From NCBI GenBank assembly GCA_021156175.1, contig JAJNBL010000001.1:186001-250000 (forward strand): DNA of 64,000 nucleotides, given 5' to 3'. Origin of the DNA: Rickettsiales bacterium (lineage in GTDB: Bacteria; Pseudomonadota; Alphaproteobacteria; Rickettsiales; JAJNBL01). The notes under the pieces were generated by a model, which worked only from the letters and a program-made list of their open reading frames with translations, ran no database searches and was not told where the DNA came from. The position numbers were made by a program, and so were the translations under genes. This document shows, one piece after another, positions 9,585 through 17,832 of this stretch. Numbering within the stretch: position 1 is the stretch's first letter; each line of letters begins with the position of its first letter.

Positions 9585-10264
9585 CAATGACCTCCCTCCT
9601 CCTATCCGGTTGGGCACATTCTGCGGAAGGACTTTCCGCCCTCTTGCCACCAGACTGCGAGGCACATGAATTGAATTATCACGCCTTCCCTGATTTTAAA
9701 AATCTGACCGCATTATTTACGCCTATTTCCGCGGATATTGTCATTGGATGGAGCCTCGGTGGACAAGTGGCCGTCCGGCTTATCGCAGAGAAAAAACTTA
9801 AGTGCCAGTTGCTCGTACTTATCGCAACGCCTTACGCGTTTGTTGCTAATGATGCGACAGATTCAGACACATTCATTGCGTTCGAGAAGGGCTTTAAACA
9901 GAATTCAGAGGCCACCCTTGCCCGTTTCCGCACGATAATGGTTGGACAGGATAGCGAACGTAAAAAAATCATCCCACAATTCCAGGATACCCCTCACATC
10001 GCGCATCGCGAAACTTGGCTTTCCGAGCTTGGAAATTTTTCGTGCGAGACGGTGGATATATCAGATTTTCCACCAACGCTCCTCATCCACGGGAAGAAAG
10101 ATAGCACTGTGACGCCCTCGCAGACTGAGCATTTCAGAGCGAAACTTCCTAACAGTTCCATGCTATGGCTTGAGCATGCAGGTCATGCACCTCATCTGCA
10201 TGATGCCTCTTTATGCCGCGAAGCGATCACGGCGTGCATAACTGAAATGAGGCAGGTCGCATGA
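9581..10264 (+). CDS. bioH: BioH-like pimeloyl-ACP methyl ester esterase (alpha/beta hydrolase)
   Basis: 227 residues with an alpha/beta-hydrolase fold. The nucleophile elbow GWSLGG places Ser58, with Asp174 in HGKKDSTVTP and His202 in HAGHAPH completing the triad. The N-terminal LLSGWAHS resembles the oxyanion strand of BioH (SGWG). The role as BioH (cleaving the methyl ester that BioC installed, to release pimeloyl-ACP) rests partly on its position immediately before bioC, with an ATGA overlap. A different carboxylesterase of the BioG/BioK type is an alternative. Confidence 0.82.
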   Translation: MTMTSLLLSGWAHSAEGLSALLPPDCEAHELNYHAFPDFKNLTALFTPISADIVIGWSLGGQVAVRLIAEKKLKCQLLVLIATPYAFVANDATDSDTFIAFEKGFKQNSEATLARFRTIMVGQDSERKKIIPQFQDTPHIAHRETWLSELGNFSCETVDISDFPPTLLIHGKKDSTVTPSQTEHFRAKLPNSSMLWLEHAGHAPHLHDASLCREAITACITEMRQVA

Positions 10265-11016
10265 ATAAGCAACGCATCCGTGATGATTTTAGCCGCGCCT
10301 CAACCTCGTATGATGCGCATGCGGCCTTACAGAAAAACGTGGCGGAGCTACTCTACCACGAAGCGCTGAACCATTTCCCGGAAACAGGAATTATCCTCGA
10401 TGCTGGCTGCGGAACAGGGTCGCTCGCCCGCGAAAATGCAAACCGAAAACCCTGGCACATTATCCAATGCGATAGCGCATTTGGGATGTGCAATATCGCC
10501 TCCAGCCTGGCATCTACGGTATCTGGCGATATCGAAACATTGCCATTTGCAGATCAATCCTTCGATGGCATTTATTCTTCGCTCGCACTCCAATGGGTGA
10601 ATGCTCACCACGCCGCCCAAGAATATTTCCGCAGCTTGAAACCTTCTAACCACCTGATATTAACGACCTTTGGCGCCGGTACGCTCCATGAACTCCATCA
10701 CGCAATACATGAATCCTGCACGGCTTTTTCCCCTCATACTTTTATCACGGAAAACCAGCTACGCGATGCTTGCGCACAGGCGGGTTTTGAACATATTTCG
10801 CTCACAACAATTCCGTTTTATACCTATCATTCAACCGTCACTGATTTACTGAAATCAATGAAAACGATTGGTGCGGGCGCAAAATCTTCGCCCATCTTCA
10901 CTGCACGCAGCGCATTTGCACGGCTGGAAGCGCAATATCGCCTCCATCACGCAACGCCAGAAGGACTAAAAGCGACCTGGAATATCCTCGTGCTCATCGC
11001 AAGGAGGCCGGAATGA
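10261..11016 (+). CDS. bioC: Malonyl-ACP O-methyltransferase BioC
   Basis: 251 residues. The N-terminus INKQRIRDDFSRAS-like segment (RIRDDFSRASTSYDAHA) is the BioC signature, followed by the SAM motif ILDAGCGTGSLA (about residues 42-53). BioC methylates malonyl-ACP so that fatty-acid synthase can build the pimeloyl chain. It is coupled by ATGA overlaps to bioH upstream and bioD downstream. Confidence 0.92.
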   Translation: MNKQRIRDDFSRASTSYDAHAALQKNVAELLYHEALNHFPETGIILDAGCGTGSLARENANRKPWHIIQCDSAFGMCNIASSLASTVSGDIETLPFADQSFDGIYSSLALQWVNAHHAAQEYFRSLKPSNHLILTTFGAGTLHELHHAIHESCTAFSPHTFITENQLRDACAQAGFEHISLTTIPFYTYHSTVTDLLKSMKTIGAGAKSSPIFTARSAFARLEAQYRLHHATPEGLKATWNILVLIARRPE

Positions 11017-11702
11017 AGAGCTTTTTTATAACTGCCACCGGCACTAATATCGGAAAAACCTTTGTAACCACCAGCCTATGCCGGGAGTTACGAGGGCGTA
11101 GCATTCAAGCCCACGCCCTTAAGCCCGTCATCAGCGGATGGGATGTGAACGATCCCACAACCGACACGCACCAACTGCTGGGAAGCCTTGGATTACCTAT
11201 CACAACTGACATGATCGAAGCTGTTTCCCCCTGGCGTTTCACGGCCCCGCTTTCTCCCGATATGGCCGCAAAAGCCGAACCAAAAGAAGCCCCAACCGTT
11301 GCCGCACTCAGCAATTTTTGTCAGGAAATCATTGCATCGGAAAAAGCAAAATATACATCTTACCTTTTTATCGAAGGCGTCGGTGGTGTGATGGTTCCGT
11401 TAAACTCACACGAAACACAACTCGAATGGATAAAAAATTTAGGGATTCCTGTGGTACTCGTAACCGGCTCATACCTTGGGACCTTAAGCCACACACTGAC
11501 CGCACTTACCACGCTGGAACAGGCGAAAATTCCTGTTGCCGCAGTGATTGTCAATGAAACACCGGAAAGCACCGTAGGATTAGAAGCAACGGCAGAAAGT
11601 TTGCGGCACTTTAGCGATGCGGCCATTATCACCCTGCCTTACGCAGGTCAAAATGTCGAGAAAGTCCTAGAGATACTGGAAAACTATCCTTTCCGTACAT
11701 AA
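11013..11702 (+). CDS. bioD: Dethiobiotin synthetase
   Basis: 229 residues. The P-loop-like ATGTNIGKTFVTTSL (residues 7-21) and the downstream FIEGVGGVMVPL match BioD, which closes the ureido ring of dethiobiotin using CO2 and ATP. It is the last gene of the operon. Its 3' end overlaps the convergent pssA by 19 bases. No bioA, bioB or bioF is seen in this window. Confidence 0.95.
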   Translation: MKSFFITATGTNIGKTFVTTSLCRELRGRSIQAHALKPVISGWDVNDPTTDTHQLLGSLGLPITTDMIEAVSPWRFTAPLSPDMAAKAEPKEAPTVAALSNFCQEIIASEKAKYTSYLFIEGVGGVMVPLNSHETQLEWIKNLGIPVVLVTGSYLGTLSHTLTALTTLEQAKIPVAAVIVNETPESTVGLEATAESLRHFSDAAIITLPYAGQNVEKVLEILENYPFRT

Positions 11703-12460
11703 CGTAAATAGGATGCACAACTCGCCGGTATCAAACAAAGATACGCAACAATCAAGAACGATAACATAATCCATGGCTCTAATATCAAAAGCGCAATAAA
11801 AATCACCGCTCCGACAAGAAGAAAGGAGACATATTCGCGTTCAATTGTCATACCTTTTGCTGAAAAAGTGGGAATCCGGCTTACCATCAACAAGGCAATT
11901 ACAACCATATAGCCAGCAATCACACCCATAGGGACAGGCAGTTCGTTGATGCCCCACTGGTCCTTAAGCTGGAAAGCCACCATAAGCGGGAACATAAGAA
12001 GCGCCGCGCCCGCAGGAGCAGGGACTCCAACAAAAAAATGCTCTTTCCATTCCGGTTTATCTTCATCATCAAGCGACGTATTAAAGCGCGCCAAACGGAG
12101 CGCCATAGCGGTACTGAACACCAGCACCAGCGCCCAACCTAAGCCCTTCACTTCAATATTTTGCAAACCCCACAAATAAATGATAAGCGCAGGCGCAACA
12201 CCGAAACAGACAAAATCCGAAAGCGAATCCAGATGCGCACCAAGCTTACTCGTAGCATTTAAAAGACGCGCAAGCCGTCCATCCATCCCATCAATAATGG
12301 CGGCAAACAGAATGAAAGCAACGGCCATTTCCCAACGCTCTTGGAATGCATAACGCACCGCAGAAAGTCCGGTACAAAGCCCAAGAATCGTTAGGATATT
12401 CGGTATCAAGCCTGTTAAAGGCAGAAACCGGGGGCTGGAAGGATGCTTTTCTCGTGCCAT
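11684..12460 (-). CDS. pssA: CDP-diacylglycerol-serine O-phosphatidyltransferase (phosphatidylserine synthase)
   Basis: 258 residues with about eight hydrophobic segments. The CDP-alcohol phosphatidyltransferase signature is intact: DGMDGRLARLLN, then GAHLDSLSD about residues 57-82, giving D-G-x2-D-G-x2-A-R-x8-G-x3-D-x3-D. It makes phosphatidylserine from CDP-diacylglycerol and serine in the inner membrane. Its partner psd lies just upstream on the same strand, giving the two-step route to phosphatidylethanolamine. A palindromic element separates the two genes. Confidence 0.95.
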   Translation of the reverse strand: MAREKHPSSPRFLPLTGLIPNILTILGLCTGLSAVRYAFQERWEMAVAFILFAAIIDGMDGRLARLLNATSKLGAHLDSLSDFVCFGVAPALIIYLWGLQNIEVKGLGWALVLVFSTAMALRLARFNTSLDDEDKPEWKEHFFVGVPAPAGAALLMFPLMVAFQLKDQWGINELPVPMGVIAGYMVVIALLMVSRIPTFSAKGMTIEREYVSFLLVGAVIFIALLILEPWIMLSFLIVAYLCLIPASCASYLRYVRKG

Positions 12461-12478
12461 AATACCTTTATCCTACAT

Positions 12479-12627
12479 GACTTGACTTACGCGAAACAAG
12501 TATTTGGGATGGATTTCCAGGAGCCATCGCTCGCAGATCCGTAAGCGCACTTAAATGTACGTGCGGAATCGAGGACGAAGGCGACGATGAAATCAACCAG
12601 AAGACGACATTTCGCGTAAGCCATGTC
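12479..12627. repeat. 149-bp multi-level palindromic element between psd and pssA
   Basis: The outer arms 12479-12496 and 12610-12627 pair at 16 of 18 positions, including a perfect 11-bp core CTTACGCGAAA/TTTCGCGTAAG. Inside, GATTTC (12512-12517) faces GAAATC (12589-12594), CATCG (12525-12529) faces CGATG (12585-12589), and an apical CGCAC/GTGCG stem (12546-12550/12561-12565) encloses ten bases. The element begins right after the psd stop codon and folds as one long hairpin with internal loops. It resembles a small non-autonomous palindromic repeat element. No second full copy is seen in the window. Confidence 0.7.
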
Positions 12628-13320
12628 CTAATGTCTTACTCCGGTGCGGGTAGGTGCAGAGGAATTCAGATCCGCAAGGATAGTCTCCCCTCCAATTGCA
12701 AGCTGGCCTTCTACCACCAATGCATTCACGCCATTGGGTAAATAAACATCGGTACGACTGCCAAAGCGGATGATACCAAAACGCTCACCGGTTTTGACTT
12801 CCTGATTTTCCTCCAAGTCGCACACAATCCGGCGTGCAATGAGACCCGCGATCTGTACGCATGCAACCTGCTTACCATCCTCGGTCGTAATCAGTACCGA
12901 TTGGCGCTCATTATCAACACTGGCTTTATCGAGCGACGCATTTAAAAATTTTCCTGGGAAATAATGCAGCGCCGTTATTTTCCCTTTCACCGGCACGCGG
13001 TTCACATGCACGTTAAATACGTTCAAGAAAATGCTGATACGGGTAAGCTCGCCTTCTCCCATGCCTAATTCTTTCGGCGGCTGGGCTTTGGTAATTTTTT
13101 GAACCAAACCATCCGCAGGGCTGATAACCAAGCCTTCATCATCCGGCGTAACACGATCTGGATTCCTGAAGAAATAAACACACCATGCTGTTGCAATTGC
13201 GCCTATCCAGCCTAAAGGTTCAGAAAATGCCCCTAGAAATAAGGAGACAATGGCAAATACAACGACAAACACATAACCTTCTTTATGAATCGGGTGAAGG
13301 ATGCTCTTTAACAGTTCCAT
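12628..13320 (-). CDS. psd: Phosphatidylserine decarboxylase proenzyme
   Basis: 230 residues, the short PSD-A type. The self-cleavage region [11 protein letters not shown] lies near residue 183; the serine after FG becomes the pyruvoyl group. Two N-terminal hydrophobic segments ([16 protein letters not shown] and [14 protein letters not shown]) anchor it. The downstream PADG (in ISPADGLVQ) and HVNRVPV motifs are typical. It converts phosphatidylserine to phosphatidylethanolamine. It is followed by pssA on the same strand. Confidence 0.95.
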   Translation of the reverse strand: MELLKSILHPIHKEGYVFVVVFAIVSLFLGAFSEPLGWIGAIATAWCVYFFRNPDRVTPDDEGLVISPADGLVQKITKAQPPKELGMGEGELTRISIFLNVFNVHVNRVPVKGKITALHYFPGKFLNASLDKASVDNERQSVLITTEDGKQVACVQIAGLIARRIVCDLEENQEVKTGERFGIIRFGSRTDVYLPNGVNALVVEGQLAIGGETILADLNSSAPTRTGVRH

Positions 13321-13407
13321 AATATTCCTGTAGTTTTGTTACCAAAAATTTACTTTTGACTGGTACGGTTGGGGTATCAATAACTGAAAGACATTTGAGT
13401 TACCCAT

Positions 13408-13436
13408 TTGACAGACCGCAGAATAGTCCATATAGC
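13408..13436 (+). promoter_or_regulatory. Predicted sigma70 promoter for the LOG-family gene
   Basis: A perfect -35 TTGACA (13408-13413), a 17-base spacer and TATAGC (13431-13436) lie about 80 bases before the ATG. A small hairpin CCTGC/GCAGG (13442-13460) falls in the leader. Confidence 0.5.
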
Positions 13437-13514
13437 AATTACCTGCAATAATAAAGCAGGAATTTCGCTGAAGGTTAATTGCGCCTGTTTTCCTCAACTG
13501 ATAAGGAGTGCTGC

Positions 13515-14066
13515 ATGACAGAAATCCGCTCACTATGCGTATTTTGCGGAGCAAGTAATGGTGTTGCCGACCATTTCTTTGAAGAAGGTCGGCGTTTTGG
13601 AAATATGATGGCGGAAAAGGATATTCGTCTCGTTTATGGTGGCGCTGATTGCGGAATCATGGGTGCAATCGCGGATGGCGTGCTGGAAAAAGGCGGTAAA
13701 GTGACCGGCGTATTCCCACGTGTCCTCGATGGCCTTGAAGAAGCTCATAAAGCACTTACCGAAACGATTATCGTGCATGATATGCACACACGGAAGATGA
13801 CGATGTTTGAGAAATCAGACGGGTTTGTCGTATTCCCGGGTGGATTCGGCACGATGGATGAAACTTTCGAAGTGATCACCTGGAAACAGCTTCACACGCA
13901 CAAAAAACCAATCGTGATTTATAATTACGAACATTATTGGGATGCGTGGGTGACCTTCACCGACCACATTATCGAACACGGCTTTGCGTCGAAGCGTACA
14001 CGGGGACTTTACGAAGTTGTCGATACGATGGAAGACGTCTTTAAAGCGTCGCAGATTGATAAATAA
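13515..14066 (+). CDS. LOG-family protein (cytokinin riboside 5'-monophosphate phosphoribohydrolase type)
   Basis: 183 residues of the Rossmann-like LOG/YvdD family. The diagnostic PGGFGTMDE motif is at about residue 103 and an earlier VYGGADCGIMG binds the nucleotide. The family hydrolyses nucleoside 5'-monophosphates to base and ribose phosphate; the bacterial substrate is often unclear. The frame is open from 13479, but AAGGAG at 13503-13508 sits seven bases before the ATG at 13515, so that start is chosen. It has its own promoter and terminator. Confidence 0.9.
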   Translation: MTEIRSLCVFCGASNGVADHFFEEGRRFGNMMAEKDIRLVYGGADCGIMGAIADGVLEKGGKVTGVFPRVLDGLEEAHKALTETIIVHDMHTRKMTMFEKSDGFVVFPGGFGTMDETFEVITWKQLHTHKKPIVIYNYEHYWDAWVTFTDHIIEHGFASKRTRGLYEVVDTMEDVFKASQIDK

Positions 14067-14076
14067 TCACGCAGAC

Positions 14077-14113
14077 AAAAACCCTCTTCTTGGTTTTCAG
14101 GAGGAGGGTTTTG
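14077..14113. terminator. Bidirectional intrinsic terminator
   Basis: AAAACCCTCTTC and GAGGAGGGTTTT pair at 11 of 12 positions around a 13-base loop, with T-runs usable on both strands. It sits between the convergent LOG gene and the PPTase gene, whose stop codon starts at 14114. Confidence 0.8.
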
Positions 14114-14788
14114 CTATTTCACAAATACCAGTGACAATATATATCCTTCCGACACTTCCCACATCCCTTCCGACACCGCCTCCAACCTATTCGTGCGATC
14201 TTTCACTCGCACCTTCCCTTCCGTATTAGGAATAATTTCTATATCCATCAGGTCAAGCGACGCACCTGTGAGCACGGAAAAACATTTATAGTAACTCTCC
14301 TTCAGACTGAATCCTGCTGTTGCGCGAATTACTTGCACTTCCGAATTTCCCGCTTCGTTTATCCACACAATTTCTTTTTCAGAAAACACCCGCGCCCATA
14401 ATCCTTTATGGCAGCGATTGGCATGTTCAATATCCACTCCGATTGCTTTATAATCCGACGCTAATGCCACAGCCGCCGCACCGGCTCCCTCCGTATGGGT
14501 AATCGACCCCACAATCTTTCTAGGCCATAAAGGAATACCTTTCTCACTCCTTAGAATCGGAGAAGCTTCAGCAACTTTCAAGGACGTAAGCGCCCGATGT
14601 GCGCACACTCTTCCATTCACAAAATGTTGCAAACGCTTGCTTCCCCAGCTGGCACATAACGCCCGCTCTTCTAGCGAGAGAAGGGACAAAGAAAAATTCT
14701 CTTGCGACACGCAAAGTTTTATTTCTTCCGGCAACTGGGAAAGAAACAAAGAAAACCATTGCGCAACAGGGGGAGAGTTTGCAATCAT
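14114..14788 (-). CDS. Sfp/EntD-type 4'-phosphopantetheinyl transferase
   Basis: 224 residues. The magnesium-binding GVDIEH motif (near residue 118) and the downstream FSLKESYYKC motif (W/F-x-x-K-E-S/A-x-x-K) are both intact. An N-terminal half with VGSITHTEG resembles EntD/Sfp enzymes. These transfer the phosphopantetheine arm of CoA to carrier proteins, usually of secondary metabolism or siderophore synthesis. No polyketide or peptide synthetase gene is in this window, so its carrier partner is unknown. Confidence 0.88.
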   Translation of the reverse strand: MIANSPPVAQWFSLFLSQLPEEIKLCVSQENFSLSLLSLEERALCASWGSKRLQHFVNGRVCAHRALTSLKVAEASPILRSEKGIPLWPRKIVGSITHTEGAGAAAVALASDYKAIGVDIEHANRCHKGLWARVFSEKEIVWINEAGNSEVQVIRATAGFSLKESYYKCFSVLTGASLDLMDIEIIPNTEGKVRVKDRTNRLEAVSEGMWEVSEGYILSLVFVK

Positions 14789-14803
14789 AGCACTTTAATG
14801 AAC

Positions 14804-14819
14804 TGTTTCACGTGAAACA
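14804..14819. promoter_or_regulatory. parS centromere-like ParB-binding site
   Basis: TGTTTCACGTGAAACA is a perfect 16-bp palindrome identical to the widely conserved chromosomal parS consensus. It is intergenic, between the PPTase start and grxB. In known bacteria such sites bind ParB-CTP and lie mostly in the origin-proximal part of the chromosome. No parA or parB is in the window. Confidence 0.88.
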
Positions 14820-14857
14820 TACTCGTATATCCACATTCTGACAAGCTTAGGCATTCC

Positions 14858-15520
14858 ATGAAACTCTATATCTACGACCACTGCCCCTTTTGCGTCAAAG
14901 CCCGCATGGTATTTGGACTAAAAAATGTCCCGATCTCCTTGGTCACGCTCGCCAATGACGACGAAAAAACGCCCATCGCTCTCATTGGCAAAAAAATGGT
15001 GCCGATACTCGAAAAAGACGATGGAACCGTGATGCCTGAAAGCATGGATATTGTACGCTACGTTGATGGATTGGCACAATATGGAAAGCCCGCTATTTCC
15101 CCCTCTCCTAGCAACAACCAATCCCTACAAAGCTGGCTGCAGGCCGTTGGAGCCTATACCTATAAACTCGCCATGCCACGCTGGGGGGAAGCCGCTTTAG
15201 AAGAATTTAAAACCCCAAGCGCCAAACAGTATTTTATCACCAAAAAAGAATCATCCCTTGGAAGTTTTGCCGAACATTGTGTAAAAAGCACAGACTATAA
15301 ACGGGAAGTGAACCGGCTTTTGGTTTCGCTTGAAAACGTGATCCACGCCCCAGATTCTGTGCACAAAGAACTTTCCGAAGATGACATCCATCTGTTTGCG
15401 ACACTGCGAAGCCTCTCCATTGTCAAAGGATTAGAATATCCTCAAAAGGTGGAAGCCTACCGTCAAACTATGGCCAAAAAATCCGCAATCCCGCTTCATG
15501 ATGCAATCGCAATAGCGTAA
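14858..15520 (+). CDS. grxB: Glutaredoxin 2 (GrxB type, GST fold)
   Basis: 220 residues. The N-terminal thioredoxin fold has the CPFC redox pair (Cys9, Cys12) and the cis-proline MVPIL segment followed by ESMDIVRYVD, which binds glutathione. The C-terminal all-helical half (about residues 85-215) matches GrxB rather than the short glutaredoxins. It reduces protein-glutathione mixed disulfides. It is followed eight bases later by the permease gene. Confidence 0.93.
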   Translation: MKLYIYDHCPFCVKARMVFGLKNVPISLVTLANDDEKTPIALIGKKMVPILEKDDGTVMPESMDIVRYVDGLAQYGKPAISPSPSNNQSLQSWLQAVGAYTYKLAMPRWGEAALEEFKTPSAKQYFITKKESSLGSFAEHCVKSTDYKREVNRLLVSLENVIHAPDSVHKELSEDDIHLFATLRSLSIVKGLEYPQKVEAYRQTMAKKSAIPLHDAIAIA

Positions 15521-15528
15521 CGAAATTT

Positions 15529-16617
15529 ATGGATTGTTGCCACACCGATTCCCCTACTCCACACAACTCTGACTCTCATGGGCATGAGCATAAGAAGAGC
15601 GTCGACTACCTGCTTTGGGGTTCAATCACCATCCTACTTCCTCTGTACATACTACATTACGCTGCAGGATATTTTCCCGTTACATTCGCATTTCTTGCCA
15701 GCACACCATTGCATCATTTAGGAGAAGCTGTTGCATCTCTGTTTGAAACCATGTGGTGGGGGATTTTGATAGGAGCGCTATTTGTGGGGCTACTCCATTA
15801 TGTACCACGCGAACTGATTATGGCCATACTCGGGCCCGGCGGGACATTCCGAGGACTTTTGCGCGCAACATTCGCCGGAGTGCTACTGGACCTTTGCAGT
15901 CATGGCATTTTGATGGTGGGAATGAAACTCTATGAACGCGGCGCAAGTATCGGTCAAGTGATGGCGTTCCTGATCGCAAGCCCCTGGAATTCCTTTTCGT
16001 TGACGCTTATCCTCCTAACCTTGATCGGCTGGAAATGGACGCTCGCGTTTATCGTCTGCTCCATGCTAATTGCAGTGCTTACAGGCATAATTTTCGAACA
16101 GTTTGTGAAAAAAAGAATACTTCCGTCTAACCCCAACCAGCTCGAACAAGGCAGCGCACGCCCCTTCCAAGAACAATGGAAAGAGTGGGTTCAAACGTAC
16201 TCTTTTAAACCTACTGGGATTTTTAATGTGCTGACCATCGGGATAAAAGAATCCCGGATGGTTATACGCTGGCTCTTTGTGGGGATTATACTCGCGGCAA
16301 CGATTCGCACGTTCGTTCCACTTGAAATGTACAGCACCTATTTTGGCGCAAGCACGCTGGGACTCTTCCTCACCCTGATTGCCGCCACAGTGATTGAAGT
16401 CTGCTCGGAAGGTTCAACGCCTCTGGCCGCAGACTTACTCACCCGCGCGCATGCCGCTGGCAACAGCTTTGCATTTTTGATGACGGGAGTATCGACGGAT
16501 TATACGGAGATTATGTCACTTCAAAACACAACAAAATCCTGGAAGATTGCACTCTTCCTGCCGCTAATTACCTTACCGCAGATTGTCCTGATTGCATGGA
16601 TAATGAACGGGATGTAA
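15529..16617 (+). CDS. Permease of the SO_0444/DUF318 family with a metal-binding N-terminus
   Basis: 362 residues with about ten membrane helices. The N-terminal 22 residues carry CCH and H-x-H-x-H clusters (DCCHTDSPTPHNSDSHGHEH), suggesting metal binding. The two-repeat arrangement, with SHGILMVGMKL and CSEGSTPLAADLL near the middle of each half, matches the YraQ/SO_0444 permease family, to which copper/zinc efflux or organoarsenical export has been assigned. The exact substrate cannot be read. Placement after grxB fits a thiol/metal stress unit. Confidence 0.85.
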   Translation: MDCCHTDSPTPHNSDSHGHEHKKSVDYLLWGSITILLPLYILHYAAGYFPVTFAFLASTPLHHLGEAVASLFETMWWGILIGALFVGLLHYVPRELIMAILGPGGTFRGLLRATFAGVLLDLCSHGILMVGMKLYERGASIGQVMAFLIASPWNSFSLTLILLTLIGWKWTLAFIVCSMLIAVLTGIIFEQFVKKRILPSNPNQLEQGSARPFQEQWKEWVQTYSFKPTGIFNVLTIGIKESRMVIRWLFVGIILAATIRTFVPLEMYSTYFGASTLGLFLTLIAATVIEVCSEGSTPLAADLLTRAHAAGNSFAFLMTGVSTDYTEIMSLQNTTKSWKIALFLPLITLPQIVLIAWIMNGM

Positions 16618-16623
16618 AGATTA

Positions 16624-17094
16624 CTAAACTTCTACAACGAGGCCAGAGGACTGCCCTTTCTTCGCTCGTTCACTCTCTAATGCAGCCACAAAATTTGGCA
16701 CTTGTGTATTCGCATTACCAAGGAGGGACACAGATACATCCTGTCCTGCTTCCGTACCTTGTACAGAATGCGCTGCCGGCTTTGGAGAGTGCGTAGCTTG
16801 AGACGAATCGGAACCTTGGCAACAACACAAGATGCATCCACCTGCTGCTGAGAGACCCATCCCTAATGCCACGAGACTGAGCGGCAACCCTACTCCCAAC
16901 ACTGTACTTTCAATATAAAGCCCCACATACGACCCAAGCGTTGGAGAAAACATTCCGAAGACAAGCGTAGGAACTCCAATCCCAAAAACGGTATAGGCAG
17001 CAACTTGCCCCGCAGTAGTCTTTTTTTCAGGAGTTTGAGATTCTGGTGCGGTATTTATTAAAGGAGCGCCCTCCTCGTTTGGTTGTTCTATCAT
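16624..17094 (-). CDS. Small membrane protein of unknown function
   Basis: 156 residues when started at the ATG at 17094; a TTG eight codons upstream at 17118 lacks a ribosome-binding site. It has an acidic N-terminus, two or three hydrophobic segments (about residues 33-100, VAAYTVFGIGVPTLVF, then a Gly/Leu-rich helix pair), then a cysteine cluster CILCCC directly after the last helix and a polar tail. The juxtamembrane cysteines could be lipidated or bind metal (inference). I know no family for it. It lies upstream-convergent with the permease. Confidence 0.6.
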   Translation of the reverse strand: MIEQPNEEGAPLINTAPESQTPEKKTTAGQVAAYTVFGIGVPTLVFGMFSPTLGSYVGLYIESTVLGVGLPLSLVALGMGLSAAGGCILCCCQGSDSSQATHSPKPAAHSVQGTEAGQDVSVSLLGNANTQVPNFVAALESERAKKGQSSGLVVEV

Positions 17095-17156
17095 TGCTAG
17101 TCTCTGTGAAGTATCCAAATCATAAGAAATCAGCGAACGACAACGACCAAGAAAAT

Positions 17157-17645
17157 TTACCCGTTGCCATCAAAGAAAAACGGCTGGATGTAGTTCTCCT
17201 CATGCTCTCCGAATACTTCGGATTCGTTATCATGAGGGTAATAGTAGTAGTAATAATAGTACCCCGAGCGGGCACCTTTTTTCTGTAAGCCCTGACCTAC
17301 GCGGTCACGCGGATCAGGCTTTCCTGCAGGCGGAGTATAGTACCCATCATTATCCATCGGCTCTTGTGGTTGCGATGGCTTTGATGGATGCATCGGAGCG
17401 GATGAGGAAGGACGTATTTTTCTTGAAACCGCAGGAGGTGCCGCCGGAACATAAGTATTATCGTTATCGTGGTACGGATATAAGGCCTCGTACGCTGCCT
17501 TCTTTTCATTGGTAATGTTCTTTTGAGCACAGGCAGAAACTGTGATGATTAAGCCCATCACCACAAGCAAAAACTTCCACACTCTGACAATAGAAGCAGA
17601 AGCTTTGGAGAGGCGGATACCAACATGCACAGGGGCAATATTCAC
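17157..17645 (-). CDS. Predicted lipoprotein with DNDxxY motifs and a polytyrosine run
   Basis: 162 residues from a GTG start. A hydrophobic segment (about residues 24-37) ends in a lipobox VSAC with Cys39, so the mature protein should be membrane-anchored by lipid. The rest is low-complexity and Pro/Tyr-rich. The motif DNDxxY occurs at residues 60-65 (DNDNTY) and 98-103 (DNDGYY), and residues 129-136 are eight consecutive tyrosines. It shares this motif with the next lipoprotein on the same strand. No known domain is seen. Confidence 0.65.
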   Translation of the reverse strand: MNIAPVHVGIRLSKASASIVRVWKFLLVVMGLIITVSACAQKNITNEKKAAYEALYPYHDNDNTYVPAAPPAVSRKIRPSSSAPMHPSKPSQPQEPMDNDGYYTPPAGKPDPRDRVGQGLQKKGARSGYYYYYYYYPHDNESEVFGEHEENYIQPFFFDGNG

Positions 17646-17729
17646 AGCGAACTCTCTACAGATGCGTTTTTCAAGAAATCAGGAGCTTAAGGATTAGCCC
17701 CTGTGGCTTATAACATTTACCTGTATAAC

Positions 17730-17761
17730 GCAACCCTAAAAATTAGGAAAAGTTGCTTTTT
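17730..17761 (+). terminator. Terminator-like hairpin with a plus-strand T-run
   Basis: A GCAAC-CCTAA stem pairs with TTAGG-GTTGC (17730-17739 with 17743-17747 and 17752-17756) and is followed by five T on the plus strand. Both flanking lipoprotein genes are on the minus strand, so it either stops antisense transcription or acts as a 3' hairpin for the 17833-18426 transcript. That mRNA would lack a U-tract. Confidence 0.4.
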
Positions 17762-17832
17762 AGGCAATTATTTTAAACCGTAACGTGATTCTAGCAGAGA
17801 GCAGAAGGAGAGGGAAGTGGAATCAACAACTA

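Noticed and set aside
14359-14367. TTATCCACA, a DnaA-box match 440 bases from parS
   Set aside because: A single match is expected by chance in a window of this size and lies inside the PPTase gene, with no cluster or AT-rich unwinding region.
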